Below are positions 25,369-34,144 of a DNA stretch of 47,441 nt, piece after piece. How positions within the stretch are numbered: the stretch's first letter is position 1; every line of letters starts with the position of its first letter. The notes beneath the pieces are model-generated. The model did no database searches. It was not told the origin of the DNA and worked only from the letters and a program-made list of their open reading frames with translations. Origin of the DNA: JAHIGH01 sp964564035 (GTDB lineage Bacteria; Patescibacteriota; Microgenomatia; Levybacterales; UBA12049); NCBI GenBank assembly GCA_964564035.1, contig CAZLZN010000010.1, positions 1 through 47,441 of the forward strand, written 5' to 3'. The position numbers and the translations under genes are program-made.

Positions 25369-27069
25369 ATGAATCTGCCCGTAATCATAGCGATTATATC
25401 GTGTTTGTTTTTTGGTGCTGTCGCAATCGCGATCAGCTTGCAGAACGACAAACTTAAAAAACTTGCCGCCAAATGGGAGAGGAAAAGCAAACAGAGAATC
25501 TTCGAAGCCGCGATCCTGAGCGAAATCAGCAATTCACTTTATTCATTTGATCCTGCAAAATTGCCCGACTTGATCGCCGCCAAAAACAACAACTTCCTTG
25601 ATTTTACCTCTCTTGCAGTATTGTCAATTCAAAATAATGAAGCGGTATTTAAAGCCAGACTGAACGGTACCGCAGGCGTTAAATATATTGATCAAATTAA
25701 GGAGAAAATGATATCGTCCATGCAGGCTTTGGGGCAAACGATTCCGGCAGACATAAGAACTGACGCTTTCAGCGGGGAATCCTTGGATCCGGCCAGCAAC
25801 TCCGCTCCGGCAATATATTTTAATATCCCGATCATAATCAATTCGGAAATAACTGCCGTATTAAATATTTCCAGTGCCAATAAAGATTCATTAAAAACCG
25901 ATGATATTGCGTTTGTGTACAAAACAGTTGAACAAATATGCAAAACAGCATCAGCGGGCGCAACGGCATTTGAAGCCGAAAAGCAGAGACTTAAGACCGT
26001 TTTGGACGGCATGGAGGACGGGATAATTGTTCTGGAAAAAAACAGCGTTAAGATGATAAATTCTAAAGCTATGAGCCTGCTTGATATTTATCGCGGAAAG
26101 CCGACTGCAAATGACGTACTCAGCGGACTACCAAGTTCTTATAATTTTGAGGATAAAATAAATAAAGTCATTGCCGGGCGGAATAAATATGAAGAAAATA
26201 ATGTAATTATCAAAAATCACGCTTATAATATCTCCATTAATCCCCTGCCAGACAGTGCCCGAAATAATGAATTAAAAACAGCAGGCGTATCAATACTAAT
26301 TTATGATTCGGAGTTAAACAGCCATGCATCACAGATGAAGGAGGATTTCACAAATATAATCGTACACGAACTTCGCAGTCCGCTTACATCGATCAAAGCT
26401 TCGTGCGAGATGCTTAACGGGCAAGGCGCACTGACCGATGACGAGAGAAAGCAGTTGATAAAAATAATAAACACTCAGAGCACAAAGATGCTTGACGAGG
26501 TTACAATGATCCTGGACGCGGCAAAGATAGACAGCGGGCTCTTTACGGTACAGAAAACTCCCGGTGATATCAGACAGGTTATCAATGACACTATCGGCGA
26601 AATTTCATCAGGTGCCGAGAGTAAGTTCGTAAAAGTTGTCGCCGAGATAGCGCCGAATCTGCCGCAGTTCTCATTCGACAGGTATCACATTAAAAAAGCG
26701 CTCGCAAATCTGATCCTCAACAGCATCAAGTTTACCGCGGGCGGCGGATCAGTTGTTATTAGAGCCTGGCAGGACAGCGGAAAAATAAGGATCAGTGTAA
26801 TCGATAACGGCGTCGGGATACCGAAAGAAAAACAACATCTTCTTTTTACTAAATTCAGTCAGCTTCAGGATCCAAGCGCGAAAGTCGGAAAAGGTTTGGG
26901 GCTGTATGTGACGAAGGGCATTATTGAAGCTCACGGGGGGTCGATCGTGCTTGATTCGGAACCGAGCAAGGGCACAACAGTCACTATCTCGATCCCGTTC
27001 ACGCCTGTTATAAGTCCTCAAATGAGCTTTGAACGGACCCAGACTCAGATCAATCCGATGGCGAACTGA
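25369..27069 (+). CDS. Membrane sensor histidine kinase
   Basis: A 566 aa protein. An N-terminal membrane helix (1-24) is followed by a basic stretch, a GAF-like domain (~45-195), a PAS-like domain (~205-310, GMEDGIIVLEKNSVKMINSK), HisKA (~320-385) with His333 in IIVHELRSPLTSIK, and HATPase (~435-550) with N box NLILNSIKF, G1 DNGVGIPK, F box LLFTKFSQ and G2 GKGLGLYVTKGIIEAHGG. All ATP-site boxes are present, so it should be active. With almost no outside loop, it probably senses an internal or membrane signal. The last gene of the operon starting at 24475. Confidence 0.93.
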   Translation: MNLPVIIAIISCLFFGAVAIAISLQNDKLKKLAAKWERKSKQRIFEAAILSEISNSLYSFDPAKLPDLIAAKNNNFLDFTSLAVLSIQNNEAVFKARLNGTAGVKYIDQIKEKMISSMQALGQTIPADIRTDAFSGESLDPASNSAPAIYFNIPIIINSEITAVLNISSANKDSLKTDDIAFVYKTVEQICKTASAGATAFEAEKQRLKTVLDGMEDGIIVLEKNSVKMINSKAMSLLDIYRGKPTANDVLSGLPSSYNFEDKINKVIAGRNKYEENNVIIKNHAYNISINPLPDSARNNELKTAGVSILIYDSELNSHASQMKEDFTNIIVHELRSPLTSIKASCEMLNGQGALTDDERKQLIKIINTQSTKMLDEVTMILDAAKIDSGLFTVQKTPGDIRQVINDTIGEISSGAESKFVKVVAEIAPNLPQFSFDRYHIKKALANLILNSIKFTAGGGSVVIRAWQDSGKIRISVIDNGVGIPKEKQHLLFTKFSQLQDPSAKVGKGLGLYVTKGIIEAHGGSIVLDSEPSKGTTVTISIPFTPVISPQMSFERTQTQINPMAN

Positions 27070-27117
27070 AAACCTCCGGTATACTTTGGCAGTTTATTGC
27101 ATTTTCAAAGGCGCTTA

Positions 27118-27291
27118 TTAGCACTCTCTATGTAAACTTAATGACCTGCGCAAAAAAACGTTAAATAATAGACATTCAAGTAACATAAGTCTATTGTTCG
27201 GGTCATACAGGATGATTTTTCGGTAAAGTTCTGGCGATTCATTCCAAACAAGAGGGGCGGTTTTAATTAATTCTACCAGAGCAAGAAGCAT
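27118..27291 (-). CDS. Small protein (57 aa) coupled to the ComEC-type hydrolase
   Basis: Its ATG overlaps the stop of the upstream gene in TAATG, the classic layout for coupled translation. The protein begins MLLALVELIKTAPLVWNESP, is hydrophobic with charged patches, and ends SLHREC. It may be amphipathic or membrane-associated. No family recognised. The overlap is the main support; the frame could still be chance. Confidence 0.4.
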   Translation of the reverse strand: MLLALVELIKTAPLVWNESPELYRKIILYDPNNRLMLLECLLFNVFLRRSLSLHREC

Positions 27292-28154
27292 TACCTGACC
27301 CAAAAGTGGTTTCCGTCGGTGACGAGCTCAAATGTACCTTTTTGATCTGTCCTGAGTATGTTAATTTTGACGCCGGTCAGAGATTTTATGATCCCGATGT
27401 TAGGATGACCATAGCGGTTGTTTTTGCCGACGGAGATGACGGCCAGCTTGGGAGATATTTTCTCCAACATATCCGGCGTAAAACCTGTCGCGGAGCCGTG
27501 ATGAGGTATTTGAAGGACTTCCAATTCTCCGTCTAAAGACTCCAGCGCGTCATTCAATGATGCTGTTTGCGCATCTCCGGTCAAAAGTAAATCAAAGTCC
27601 TTGTAGGTAACTTGTAAAATAGTTGACGCAAACTCATTGCTTTCCCCTATTTTCCCATTCGGGCTTGAGCGGGCCAGAAATTCCTTGTCGGGCTCCAGAA
27701 CTTTGATCTCGAGATCGTCGGACAGATTAAACCTGTCACTACTTAGGAGATTAACTGTTTTTATATCTTCTTTTGACATATTAAGTAATAGATCGTTGTA
27801 AGATGAGGTAGTATTAATGATACTAAGTGATGCGAAAGATAAAACACTGAATCGATCAAGCACGAAATTAATGCCGAAAAAATGGTCCTGGTGCGGATGG
27901 GTCAGAATAACTAAATCGATAACTCTTTCCCAATAACCCATCTTTGAAGATAAGCACTCAAGCACCGTGTTGTCCGGGCCGCCATCTACAAGCAGGAGCC
28001 TTCCTCCCGGTGACCTGATGAAAATAGCATCTCCCTGTCCCACATCACAGAAGGTTATATGAAGTTTGCCGTCATTAAAATAAATATATTGATACGCAGA
28101 AACAACTGTCAAAATAACTACCGATAATAATGCCAGTAAAAAATACTTTCTCAT
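27291..28154 (-). CDS. ComEC/Rec2-type metallo-beta-lactamase-fold hydrolase
   Basis: A 287 aa protein. A single N-terminal hydrophobic segment (YFLLALLSVVILTVVSAY) is a signal or anchor. Then follow the MBL motifs DVGQGDAIFIR, LLVDGGPDN, ILTHPHQDHFFG (residues ~84-94), LLLTGDAQ, LQIPHHGSATG and ISVGKNNRYGHPN. This is the arrangement of the C-terminal domain of ComEC, thought to cut the non-transported DNA strand, placed outside the cell by the anchor. Here it is a separate gene, 0.4 kb downstream of the ComEC channel gene. Confidence 0.9.
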   Translation of the reverse strand: MRKYFLLALLSVVILTVVSAYQYIYFNDGKLHITFCDVGQGDAIFIRSPGGRLLLVDGGPDNTVLECLSSKMGYWERVIDLVILTHPHQDHFFGINFVLDRFSVLSFASLSIINTTSSYNDLLLNMSKEDIKTVNLLSSDRFNLSDDLEIKVLEPDKEFLARSSPNGKIGESNEFASTILQVTYKDFDLLLTGDAQTASLNDALESLDGELEVLQIPHHGSATGFTPDMLEKISPKLAVISVGKNNRYGHPNIGIIKSLTGVKINILRTDQKGTFELVTDGNHFWVR

Positions 28155-28598
28155 ATATATTTATTTGCTAATTAGCGCTTGATGCTAGATTTTGTCGGGT
28201 AAAGCGCAAATGCCGCTTATCGATATCCGATCGAAAGATATACACTTCCTCAAACTTCTGCTAATTCCGAAACCCGTATTCGTCCCCCATCGCTCTAAAC
28301 TTCGAGCGTCCTTCGGCATGCTCAGGATGGTGAGCGTAGCCGTACCATATGCTCGAGGATGAACGCGAAGCGGATTTCCGCTTCGTACGGGATTCCTGCC
28401 TGCCGGCAAGCGCGACGGCTTGGCTTTTCCCTCTATAAAAGGCGGCACATGAAACCCCGACCGTCCTCCGGCTTGCTCAGCTGGTTAGCTTAACCGCAAG
28501 ATGGTCTCCGGCGCTTCATAGATTGTCGCCATGTTCGCTTAATGAAATACAGAAAGGTACAATTTAACAATCAGCCCCGGCAACACCCGCTAAAAGCT
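28155..28598. repeat. Gene-free gap with dispersed GC-rich repeat, copy 2
   Basis: The 444-base gap between the two ComEC parts holds a second copy of the repeat seen at 22880 (GAGCGTCCTTCGGC, CTCAGGATGGTGAGC, CTCGAGGATGAA, GCGGATTTCCGCTTCG, GGGATTCCTGCCTGCC; ~28302-28411). A partial third unit follows at ~28452-28490 (CCCGACCGTCCTCCGGC, GCTCAG). I see no convincing gene here. Confidence 0.65.
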
Positions 28599-29882
28599 CT
28601 ACTTCTTATTAATGTCTGATTGGTTATCGAAATCGCTTCGCGTTGAACGGGACATTTTTATTACTAAATATACAGTTACCATAATAAAATAATATCCGGC
28701 AATTACCTGCCATGCCAAATCGCCCACTTCATAAACCAGTCCAAAATTTCCAAAGAAAATAATTATTTTCTCAAAGATTAAAAGGAATGGCAGACATAGG
28801 TACAAAAATATAACTCCTATAGGCTCTAATATTAATCCCGCGACCAGCGATATTGCTCCAAAAGTCATTATGACGGGAATTGTCCACAGGACCAAAGCGT
28901 TGACCAATACCGACAATATTCCAATCGTACCGAAAACGGAAAGCAAAACAGGCATAGCTCCGACTTGGGCGGCTATTGTAGTTCCGACATCATCCAGCAA
29001 TGATTTTAGAATAGTCCTGCTGCGGTCTGTAACGGTCTCAAACGAGAAGAAGCCCGGTTTGAACAATATAATGCCAAGTGTTGCTAAAAATGAAAGCTGG
29101 AAGCCTACATCAACCAAGAGAGCGGGGCTGATCAGGAGAAGTATTATCAGGGTCAGGAGCAGGGCAAACAAACCATAATATTGTTTTCCGAGAAGCGCCG
29201 CTCCAAAAGCGAGCAAAGCCATGGTACCGGCACGCACTATTGAAGGCTCAAGCCCGGCAAGAAACATGTAGTAAATAACGCCGAAGGAGGCAATCATAAC
29301 CGCAAAGCGGCGGTTAAAAAAAGATGATAAGCCGGAGATCAAAAAACCGGCTACAAACGTTACGTTCATGCCGGATGCGGCAATTACGTGCATTGCTCCG
29401 GTTACTTGCAGTTTTTCTTCAAATTCCTGCGGCATACCATGTTTGCCGCCGAAAATTATGCCTAATAGCAAGCTTGAGGAAACGGGCGGAAGATGGCTTT
29501 CATATAGTGTTTTTGCTTTATTTCTGACCCAATTTGATGATTTCGTTAAAATATTTATTTCTTTATCCGCATTTTGGATACTTGGAAAATTGATGTAATA
29601 GTAGTCTTTGCCGTTGTAGTTTTTTATTGTGAAAATCCCATCAATGAAAACTGTATCACCATAATTGTAACGTGGAGATGAAGATGTGTATACTTTGATG
29701 GAATTCAAGTATTCATCTTTGATACTGAAATTTTGCCGCCCGGCGGAGAATGAGGGCTCGGAGTTTATTTTGTAAATCCCCTTAATTACCTGGCCCTGAT
29801 CATATTCGGGTACAGCTGAAAAATAAAGCCATAGCCTAAGCCCAAGTATGATCAATATCAGGAATAATAGTTTGAACCTCAT
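28599..29882 (-). CDS. comEC: ComEC competence channel protein (MBL domain missing)
   Basis: A 427 aa protein. An N-terminal membrane helix, then the OB-fold/DUF4131-type region (~20-130), then the Competence domain with about eight helices. Family marks: LLGIIFGGKHGMPQEFEEKL and TGAMHVIAASGMNVTFVAGF, plus GLEPSIVRAGTMALLAFGA. It should form the inner-membrane channel for single-stranded DNA uptake. Full-size ComEC carries the MBL domain at its C-terminus; here that part is a separate gene at 27291-28154. comEA lies upstream on the same strand. Confidence 0.93.
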   Translation of the reverse strand: MRFKLLFLILIILGLRLWLYFSAVPEYDQGQVIKGIYKINSEPSFSAGRQNFSIKDEYLNSIKVYTSSSPRYNYGDTVFIDGIFTIKNYNGKDYYYINFPSIQNADKEINILTKSSNWVRNKAKTLYESHLPPVSSSLLLGIIFGGKHGMPQEFEEKLQVTGAMHVIAASGMNVTFVAGFLISGLSSFFNRRFAVMIASFGVIYYMFLAGLEPSIVRAGTMALLAFGAALLGKQYYGLFALLLTLIILLLISPALLVDVGFQLSFLATLGIILFKPGFFSFETVTDRSRTILKSLLDDVGTTIAAQVGAMPVLLSVFGTIGILSVLVNALVLWTIPVIMTFGAISLVAGLILEPIGVIFLYLCLPFLLIFEKIIIFFGNFGLVYEVGDLAWQVIAGYYFIMVTVYLVIKMSRSTRSDFDNQSDINKK

Positions 29883-29936
29883 CTATACAAGATTAACAGA
29901 AAACCGTCGTTTTGTAACGAGAGCATGTATTAAGTA

Positions 29937-29982
29937 TTAGGGGTTAGGGGTTAGGGGTTAGGGGTTAGGGGTTAGGGGTTAG
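29937..29982 (+). repeat. TTAGGGG tandem array (telomere-like, G-quadruplex-forming)
   Basis: Six perfect 7-base units from 29937, plus a partial TTAG. It lies in the 173-base gap between comEA and comEC. The G-rich strand is the template for these minus-strand genes, so the RNA would carry CCCCUAA. Six runs of four G favour G-quadruplex formation, and the array is prone to copy-number slippage. Confidence 0.95.
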
Positions 29983-30055
29983 AAAGATCGTTTATGGATG
30001 AAGTATTATATTACAAAGTAGCCCTGTAATAATATTACTATAGGAAGAATATTCT

Positions 30056-30703
30056 TTAATTTACTGTGATTTTGTCTTTGATCTGATCGTAGACTTTGCT
30101 TCCTACAACTTTTTTATCTAGAAGTTCTTCAATACTATTATATGGCCTATAATTTATTATTTTGTCTGAAGTAACCGGTCCGATCCCGGGAAGCGCATCC
30201 AGTTCGGAGGAATCAGCATTATTGATATTTATCAGACGGCTTTGACCGGTGCCAAGTATCATGCTCTTACCAGAGCTATAGGATACTTGCTCACCTTCAA
30301 AAGGAATATAGATCTTGGCGCCGTCTATGACTTTGCCTGCAAGATTTATGCTTTGCGATACTGCTTCGCGGTCGGCGTCGGTACTCATGCCCCCGGCCGC
30401 AATTAAAGCGTCCTGCACCCTGCTGTCTGCGTCCAAGGTGTAAACTCCGGGTTTTTGAACCGCGCCTTCAACATCAATGATGATTTGTTGACTTTTTTGG
30501 CTGTTGCCCGACTGAGTTTTTTTCCCACTATCCTCTTCGTCTCCTGAGGCTGATTCAAATGTAATATCGGGCTTATTTTCCTGTATCGATGAGGGTATCA
30601 AACCATATCCTAAGAACATCAATCCTGTTCCACCAAGCACAATCGGAAGCCAATATGACTTGATTAAAGGCAAATATTTACTGATAAAATTGTCAGTTTC
30701 CAT
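30056..30703 (-). CDS. comEA: ComEA-type DNA receptor
   Basis: A 215 aa protein. One membrane helix (~18-36), a polar linker, an SLBB-like domain (~73-138, IIIDVEGAVQKPGVYTLD), and a C-terminal pair of helix-hairpin-helix motifs (LININNADSSELDALPGIGP, then VTSDKIINYRPYNSIEELLD). This is the standard ComEA plan: anchored outside, binding incoming double-stranded DNA and passing it to ComEC, whose gene follows. Confidence 0.93.
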   Translation of the reverse strand: METDNFISKYLPLIKSYWLPIVLGGTGLMFLGYGLIPSSIQENKPDITFESASGDEEDSGKKTQSGNSQKSQQIIIDVEGAVQKPGVYTLDADSRVQDALIAAGGMSTDADREAVSQSINLAGKVIDGAKIYIPFEGEQVSYSSGKSMILGTGQSRLININNADSSELDALPGIGPVTSDKIINYRPYNSIEELLDKKVVGSKVYDQIKDKITVN

Positions 30704-30836
30704 TGAGAGATATAACTTACGCGAATGCTTCTAATTTTATAAAGACTGCTTCGCGATGACTATAAATCGCGCAAGCCGGAATGCCTATTAAAACCGTAAA
30801 AAAATATCTTTGAAAAGATAAACTACTTGTCTATTA

Positions 30837-33800
30837 TTAGTTTACGACAAGATTGACGATCTTGCCAGGGACATAAATTTGTTTCAGAATAGTTTTGTTT
30901 TGGATAAAACCCTTAATTTTTTCATTATCCAGGGCTAATTTCATTATCTCTTCTTTGTCGGCGGTTAGCTTTTTTGGATACTCAATAGTTGCCCTGACCC
31001 TGCCGTTGACCTGTATTGCTATCGTGATATTATCTTCTTCCAAATGACTGATGTCATACTCCGGCCAAGGCTGTGTATGAATAGATTTAAACTGCGCGCC
31101 TGACTCTTGCCTAAAGAAGCGCTGATAAAGCTCTTCGGCCATATGAGGCGCGAAAGGAGCCATTAATTTGAGATATACGGATACTTCTTCGCTGCTAAGA
31201 GAACTCTGTTTGGACAGAAAATTGTACCAGATCATAAGTTTTGAAATCGCCGTATTGAAGCGGAGTGATTCCAAATCCTCGGTGATGCCTTTTATAGCCG
31301 TATGCATTTGCTTCATGACTTCAGCATTGTCCTGTTTTGAGCCGCCGCTTAACGGAGTATTTGTAAACAGAAAATAAACTCTTTTAAGAAATTTATACAT
31401 TCCTTCTATGCCTGAATCGCGGAAGTCTCCGCCTTGATTAAATGGTCCTAAGAACATCAGATAAGCTCTAAGTGTATCAGCGCCGTATTTACTGATGTAG
31501 AGGTCGGGAACAACGATATTTCCTTTGCTTTTACTCATTTTGGCGCCGTCTTTGATGATCAAACCGTGCGCGTAGAACTTCGTATACGGCTCTTCAAATT
31601 CTATATGACCCATGTCTTTTAAGGCCATCGTGATGAAACGCGAATACAGCAGGTGAAGAACAGAATGTTCAGCACCGCCGATATACATAGCTACAGGCAA
31701 GAAAGCATTGCGCTTGCCTGAATTATCAATTTTTAATTTCAAATTTTCGATTTCATTTTGATTATTTGCTTTATGCTGTTTGCTTTTTGCTAATTCTATT
31801 GAGGGAAACGGTAAATCAGACCAGTCTGTCGCAAGGTAGCGTAAAAAGTACCAGCTTGAATCGAGGAAGCTGTCCGACACGTCAGATTCGCGCCTGGCAT
31901 CCCCGCCGCACGCAGGACATTTTGTATTTATCCAGTTTTCAAGTTTCGCCAGCGGGCCTTTGCCTGTTCCTGTCGGCTTCCAATCGTCAAGTGGAGGAAG
32001 CAGGACCGGCAGATCTTCTTCCGGCACAGGCTGCCAAGCACACGATTCACAGTAAATCAAAGGTATCGGCGGACCCCAATAGCGCTGGCGTGAGATCAAC
32101 CAGTCCCTGAGCCTAAACGTTGTTTGACGGCTGCCATAACCTTTTTGTTCCATAAAATCCATAATTTTTTCGCTTGCTTTGCGGATATCCATTCCGTCGA
32201 GAAATCCTGAATTTATCATAGTCCCCTCGTCTTCCTGAACCTGATCGATGCGAGTGATCGCGGATCTGTCGCCGTCTGCACCTTGTACCACGCGGATTAT
32301 TTCGATGCCGAATTTTTGAGCGAATTCGAAGTCACGTTTATCATGTCCGGGAACTCCGACCAAAGCGCCAGTGCCGAAGCCGCTAAGCACGAAGTCGGCT
32401 ACCCAAACAGGCATTTTGTAACCGGTCAAATTGTTGACTGCATAAAGCCCGGTAAAGACGCCTGTTTTTTCCCTACCCTCGGCCTGTCGCTCGATTTCGG
32501 TTCTGTTTTTGACGCTTTCAATATAATTTGCGATCTCCTGTTTTATTGCTGGAGAGACCGGCAATTCATTGCTCAAGATGCCTGCTACCAGTGGGTGTTC
32601 GGGAGCCAGAGCTATGAAAGTTGCTCCGAAATTGGTGTCCGGCCTGGTCGTAAACACCTCAACTACGGGGATTATGGAATTTAGGACATCCGGGACTTCA
32701 AGTGAATTAAAATGTGGCTGGTCAGGCTCAGATATGATCAGGCGGGCGTTTAGTTTGGAGGCTATTTCGCGGGTATGCAGTTCGGGGATGATATGATCAT
32801 TTTTGTCTTCAAAGACGATAATTTCGTTCGCTTTTTGCTTGACTGAGGAAAAATCGAACAACCAGTCACCGGAGGCTTCGACGCCGGGTCTGTGGACGCC
32901 GTCCTTGAACTGCGGGTTCAGGGGCGGAGCTATAAGTATCAGTTTTTTGATTTTGTGATTGAGACGAGGTAATAACTTGAGAGCCGCGACACCACCCAGG
33001 CTGTGCGTAACGATTGTTGTATTTTCATTTATGTTTGTATTTTTAAGGATAAAATCCACCTGCGTGTCTATATCCGGCTCCGATCCTCCCGGCAGATTTG
33101 GAGCCTGGACCTTTGCGCCGCGAGATTCAATTTCTTTTTTGAGCCAGGGCCAAAATACGTCAGCGGAAGTGTCGTTGTAAGCGTGCAAGAATAAAAAATT
33201 GCTTCCGGATGGAAAACTGAATTTGTCCAACGTGTAATTAATATTTATACCTGTTTTTTTGCCTATCCAGTTCTTCTGAGCGGTTTTTACTTTCTCACTC
33301 CAGTTTAAATTCGCTATATTTGCATCGAGCCTTTTTGCGTATTTAGTAATTTTGAAGTACCACTGCTCGAGGTCTTTTTTTCCGACCACTGATGAACAGC
33401 GTTCGCACTTACCGTCTATTACCTGCTCATCGGCCAGAACTGTTTTACATGACGGGCAAAAATTGACAGGTGATTTTTTTCTGTAAGCAAGCCCTTTTTT
33501 GAAAAGCTGGATAAACAACCACTGTGTCCATTTATAATATTCAGGGTCATATGTTTCTACTTTGTTTTCCCAGGCAAAACCGTTACCGATTGAGCGGAGC
33601 TGTCTATAAAAATTATGTTCGGAAATACGCGCATGCTCCTGGGGAGTTCTTCCTACTTTGAGGGCGTAATTCTCAGAATGGATACCAAATCCGTCGAGCC
33701 CGATCGGCTCGAACACATCAAGGCCGGTCATGCGCTTGAAGCGTCCATAGACATCCGCTCCGGTAAACGCGTAGAAATTACCCACATGCAATCCCTCGGC

Positions 33801-33968
33801 TGACGGGTAAGGAAACATCATCAGGTTGTAGAAAGGCTTCTTAGCAGTCTCTAAGTCCGGCTGATAAATTCTATCTTTTTCCCAAACGGATTGCCATTTC
33901 GGCTCAATCTCTGCTGTGTTGATGTAATTTTTGGTTTTTTTTGGCGATTTAGCCTCAGTTTGGCGCAT
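30837..33968 (-). CDS. leuS: Leucyl-tRNA synthetase with nested alpha/beta-hydrolase domain
   Basis: A 1043 aa protein; typical bacterial LeuRS is 810-880. Catalytic marks: MFPYPSAEGLHVGN (HIGH-type HVGN, 61-64); a zinc module CPSC (171-174)/CERC (188-191); QKNWIGKKTG at CP1 entry; TTRPDTNFGATFIALAPEHP and TEIERQAEGREKTGVF; the editing Asp in GVPGHDKRD (542); RDWLISRQRYWG; and KMSKS (810-814). Between ININYTL (~247) and VEVFTTRPDT (~436) lies a ~187-residue domain that is not LeuRS, described separately. A short Lys/Asn-rich insertion is at ~727-754. It charges tRNA-Leu in the cytosol. TATACT lies seven bases before the ATG. Confidence 0.96.
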   Translation of the reverse strand: MRQTEAKSPKKTKNYINTAEIEPKWQSVWEKDRIYQPDLETAKKPFYNLMMFPYPSAEGLHVGNFYAFTGADVYGRFKRMTGLDVFEPIGLDGFGIHSENYALKVGRTPQEHARISEHNFYRQLRSIGNGFAWENKVETYDPEYYKWTQWLFIQLFKKGLAYRKKSPVNFCPSCKTVLADEQVIDGKCERCSSVVGKKDLEQWYFKITKYAKRLDANIANLNWSEKVKTAQKNWIGKKTGININYTLDKFSFPSGSNFLFLHAYNDTSADVFWPWLKKEIESRGAKVQAPNLPGGSEPDIDTQVDFILKNTNINENTTIVTHSLGGVAALKLLPRLNHKIKKLILIAPPLNPQFKDGVHRPGVEASGDWLFDFSSVKQKANEIIVFEDKNDHIIPELHTREIASKLNARLIISEPDQPHFNSLEVPDVLNSIIPVVEVFTTRPDTNFGATFIALAPEHPLVAGILSNELPVSPAIKQEIANYIESVKNRTEIERQAEGREKTGVFTGLYAVNNLTGYKMPVWVADFVLSGFGTGALVGVPGHDKRDFEFAQKFGIEIIRVVQGADGDRSAITRIDQVQEDEGTMINSGFLDGMDIRKASEKIMDFMEQKGYGSRQTTFRLRDWLISRQRYWGPPIPLIYCESCAWQPVPEEDLPVLLPPLDDWKPTGTGKGPLAKLENWINTKCPACGGDARRESDVSDSFLDSSWYFLRYLATDWSDLPFPSIELAKSKQHKANNQNEIENLKLKIDNSGKRNAFLPVAMYIGGAEHSVLHLLYSRFITMALKDMGHIEFEEPYTKFYAHGLIIKDGAKMSKSKGNIVVPDLYISKYGADTLRAYLMFLGPFNQGGDFRDSGIEGMYKFLKRVYFLFTNTPLSGGSKQDNAEVMKQMHTAIKGITEDLESLRFNTAISKLMIWYNFLSKQSSLSSEEVSVYLKLMAPFAPHMAEELYQRFFRQESGAQFKSIHTQPWPEYDISHLEEDNITIAIQVNGRVRATIEYPKKLTADKEEIMKLALDNEKIKGFIQNKTILKQIYVPGKIVNLVVN
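31707..31790 (-). repeat. AT-rich insertion within leuS coding sequence
   Basis: About 28 codons (residues ~727-754, KQHKANNQNEIENLKLKID and flanks) interrupt the conserved DWSDLPF...MYIGGAEHSV part of LeuRS. The DNA is composed of AATTT/CAAAT-type words like the foldback element at 24203, so it may be a repeat that landed in frame. It codes for a polar surface helix. Confidence 0.45.
32667..33227 (-). other. RBBP9/YdeN-type serine hydrolase domain inside LeuRS
   Basis: Residues ~248-434 of LeuRS. The order is that of small alpha/beta hydrolases: strand NFLFLHAYNDTSADVFWPWL, then APNLPGG; a nucleophile elbow TIVTHSLGG with Ser323; KKLILIAPPL; IVFEDKNDHIIP with Asp388/Asp391; and PDQPHFNS with His419. 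The triad residues are all there, so the domain is probably catalytic. It replaces the short loop between two strands at the start of the CP1 editing domain; LeuRS sequence resumes cleanly on both sides. Confidence 0.85.
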
Positions 33969-33975
33969 ATAATGA

Positions 33976-33981
33976 AGTATA
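33976..33981 (-). promoter_or_regulatory. -10 box directly before leuS
   Basis: TATACT on the minus strand, seven bases before the ATG at 33968. Transcription would start at or beside the ATG. No clear -35. Confidence 0.4.
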
Positions 33982-34096
33982 GCATAGTGAGGACGATGAA
34001 AAAAAGAGACAATGACAAGGGATTTTAATGATTACTAAATGATACATTGTGATGTTTTCAGATATATTTATTGGGTATTTTTTGAATTATTTTGAT

Positions 34097-34125
34097 TTGT
34101 TATTTGGCAATAGTAATTTTATAAT
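34097..34125 (+). promoter_or_regulatory. Promoter of the surface-protein operon
   Basis: TTGTTA (34097-34102), a 17-base spacer and a perfect TATAAT (34120-34125). Transcription start is near 34132, 13 bases before the ATG at 34145. Confidence 0.6.
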
Positions 34126-34144
34126 TGATATAGATAACCAACTT

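Noticed and set aside
28185..28448. Minus-strand frame of 87 codons
   Set aside because: It lies wholly in the dispersed GC-rich repeat, has no SD, and its composition is that of the repeat.
29937..29982. Considered a CRISPR array or true telomere end
   Set aside because: Units are seven bases with no spacers, and unique genes continue on both sides.
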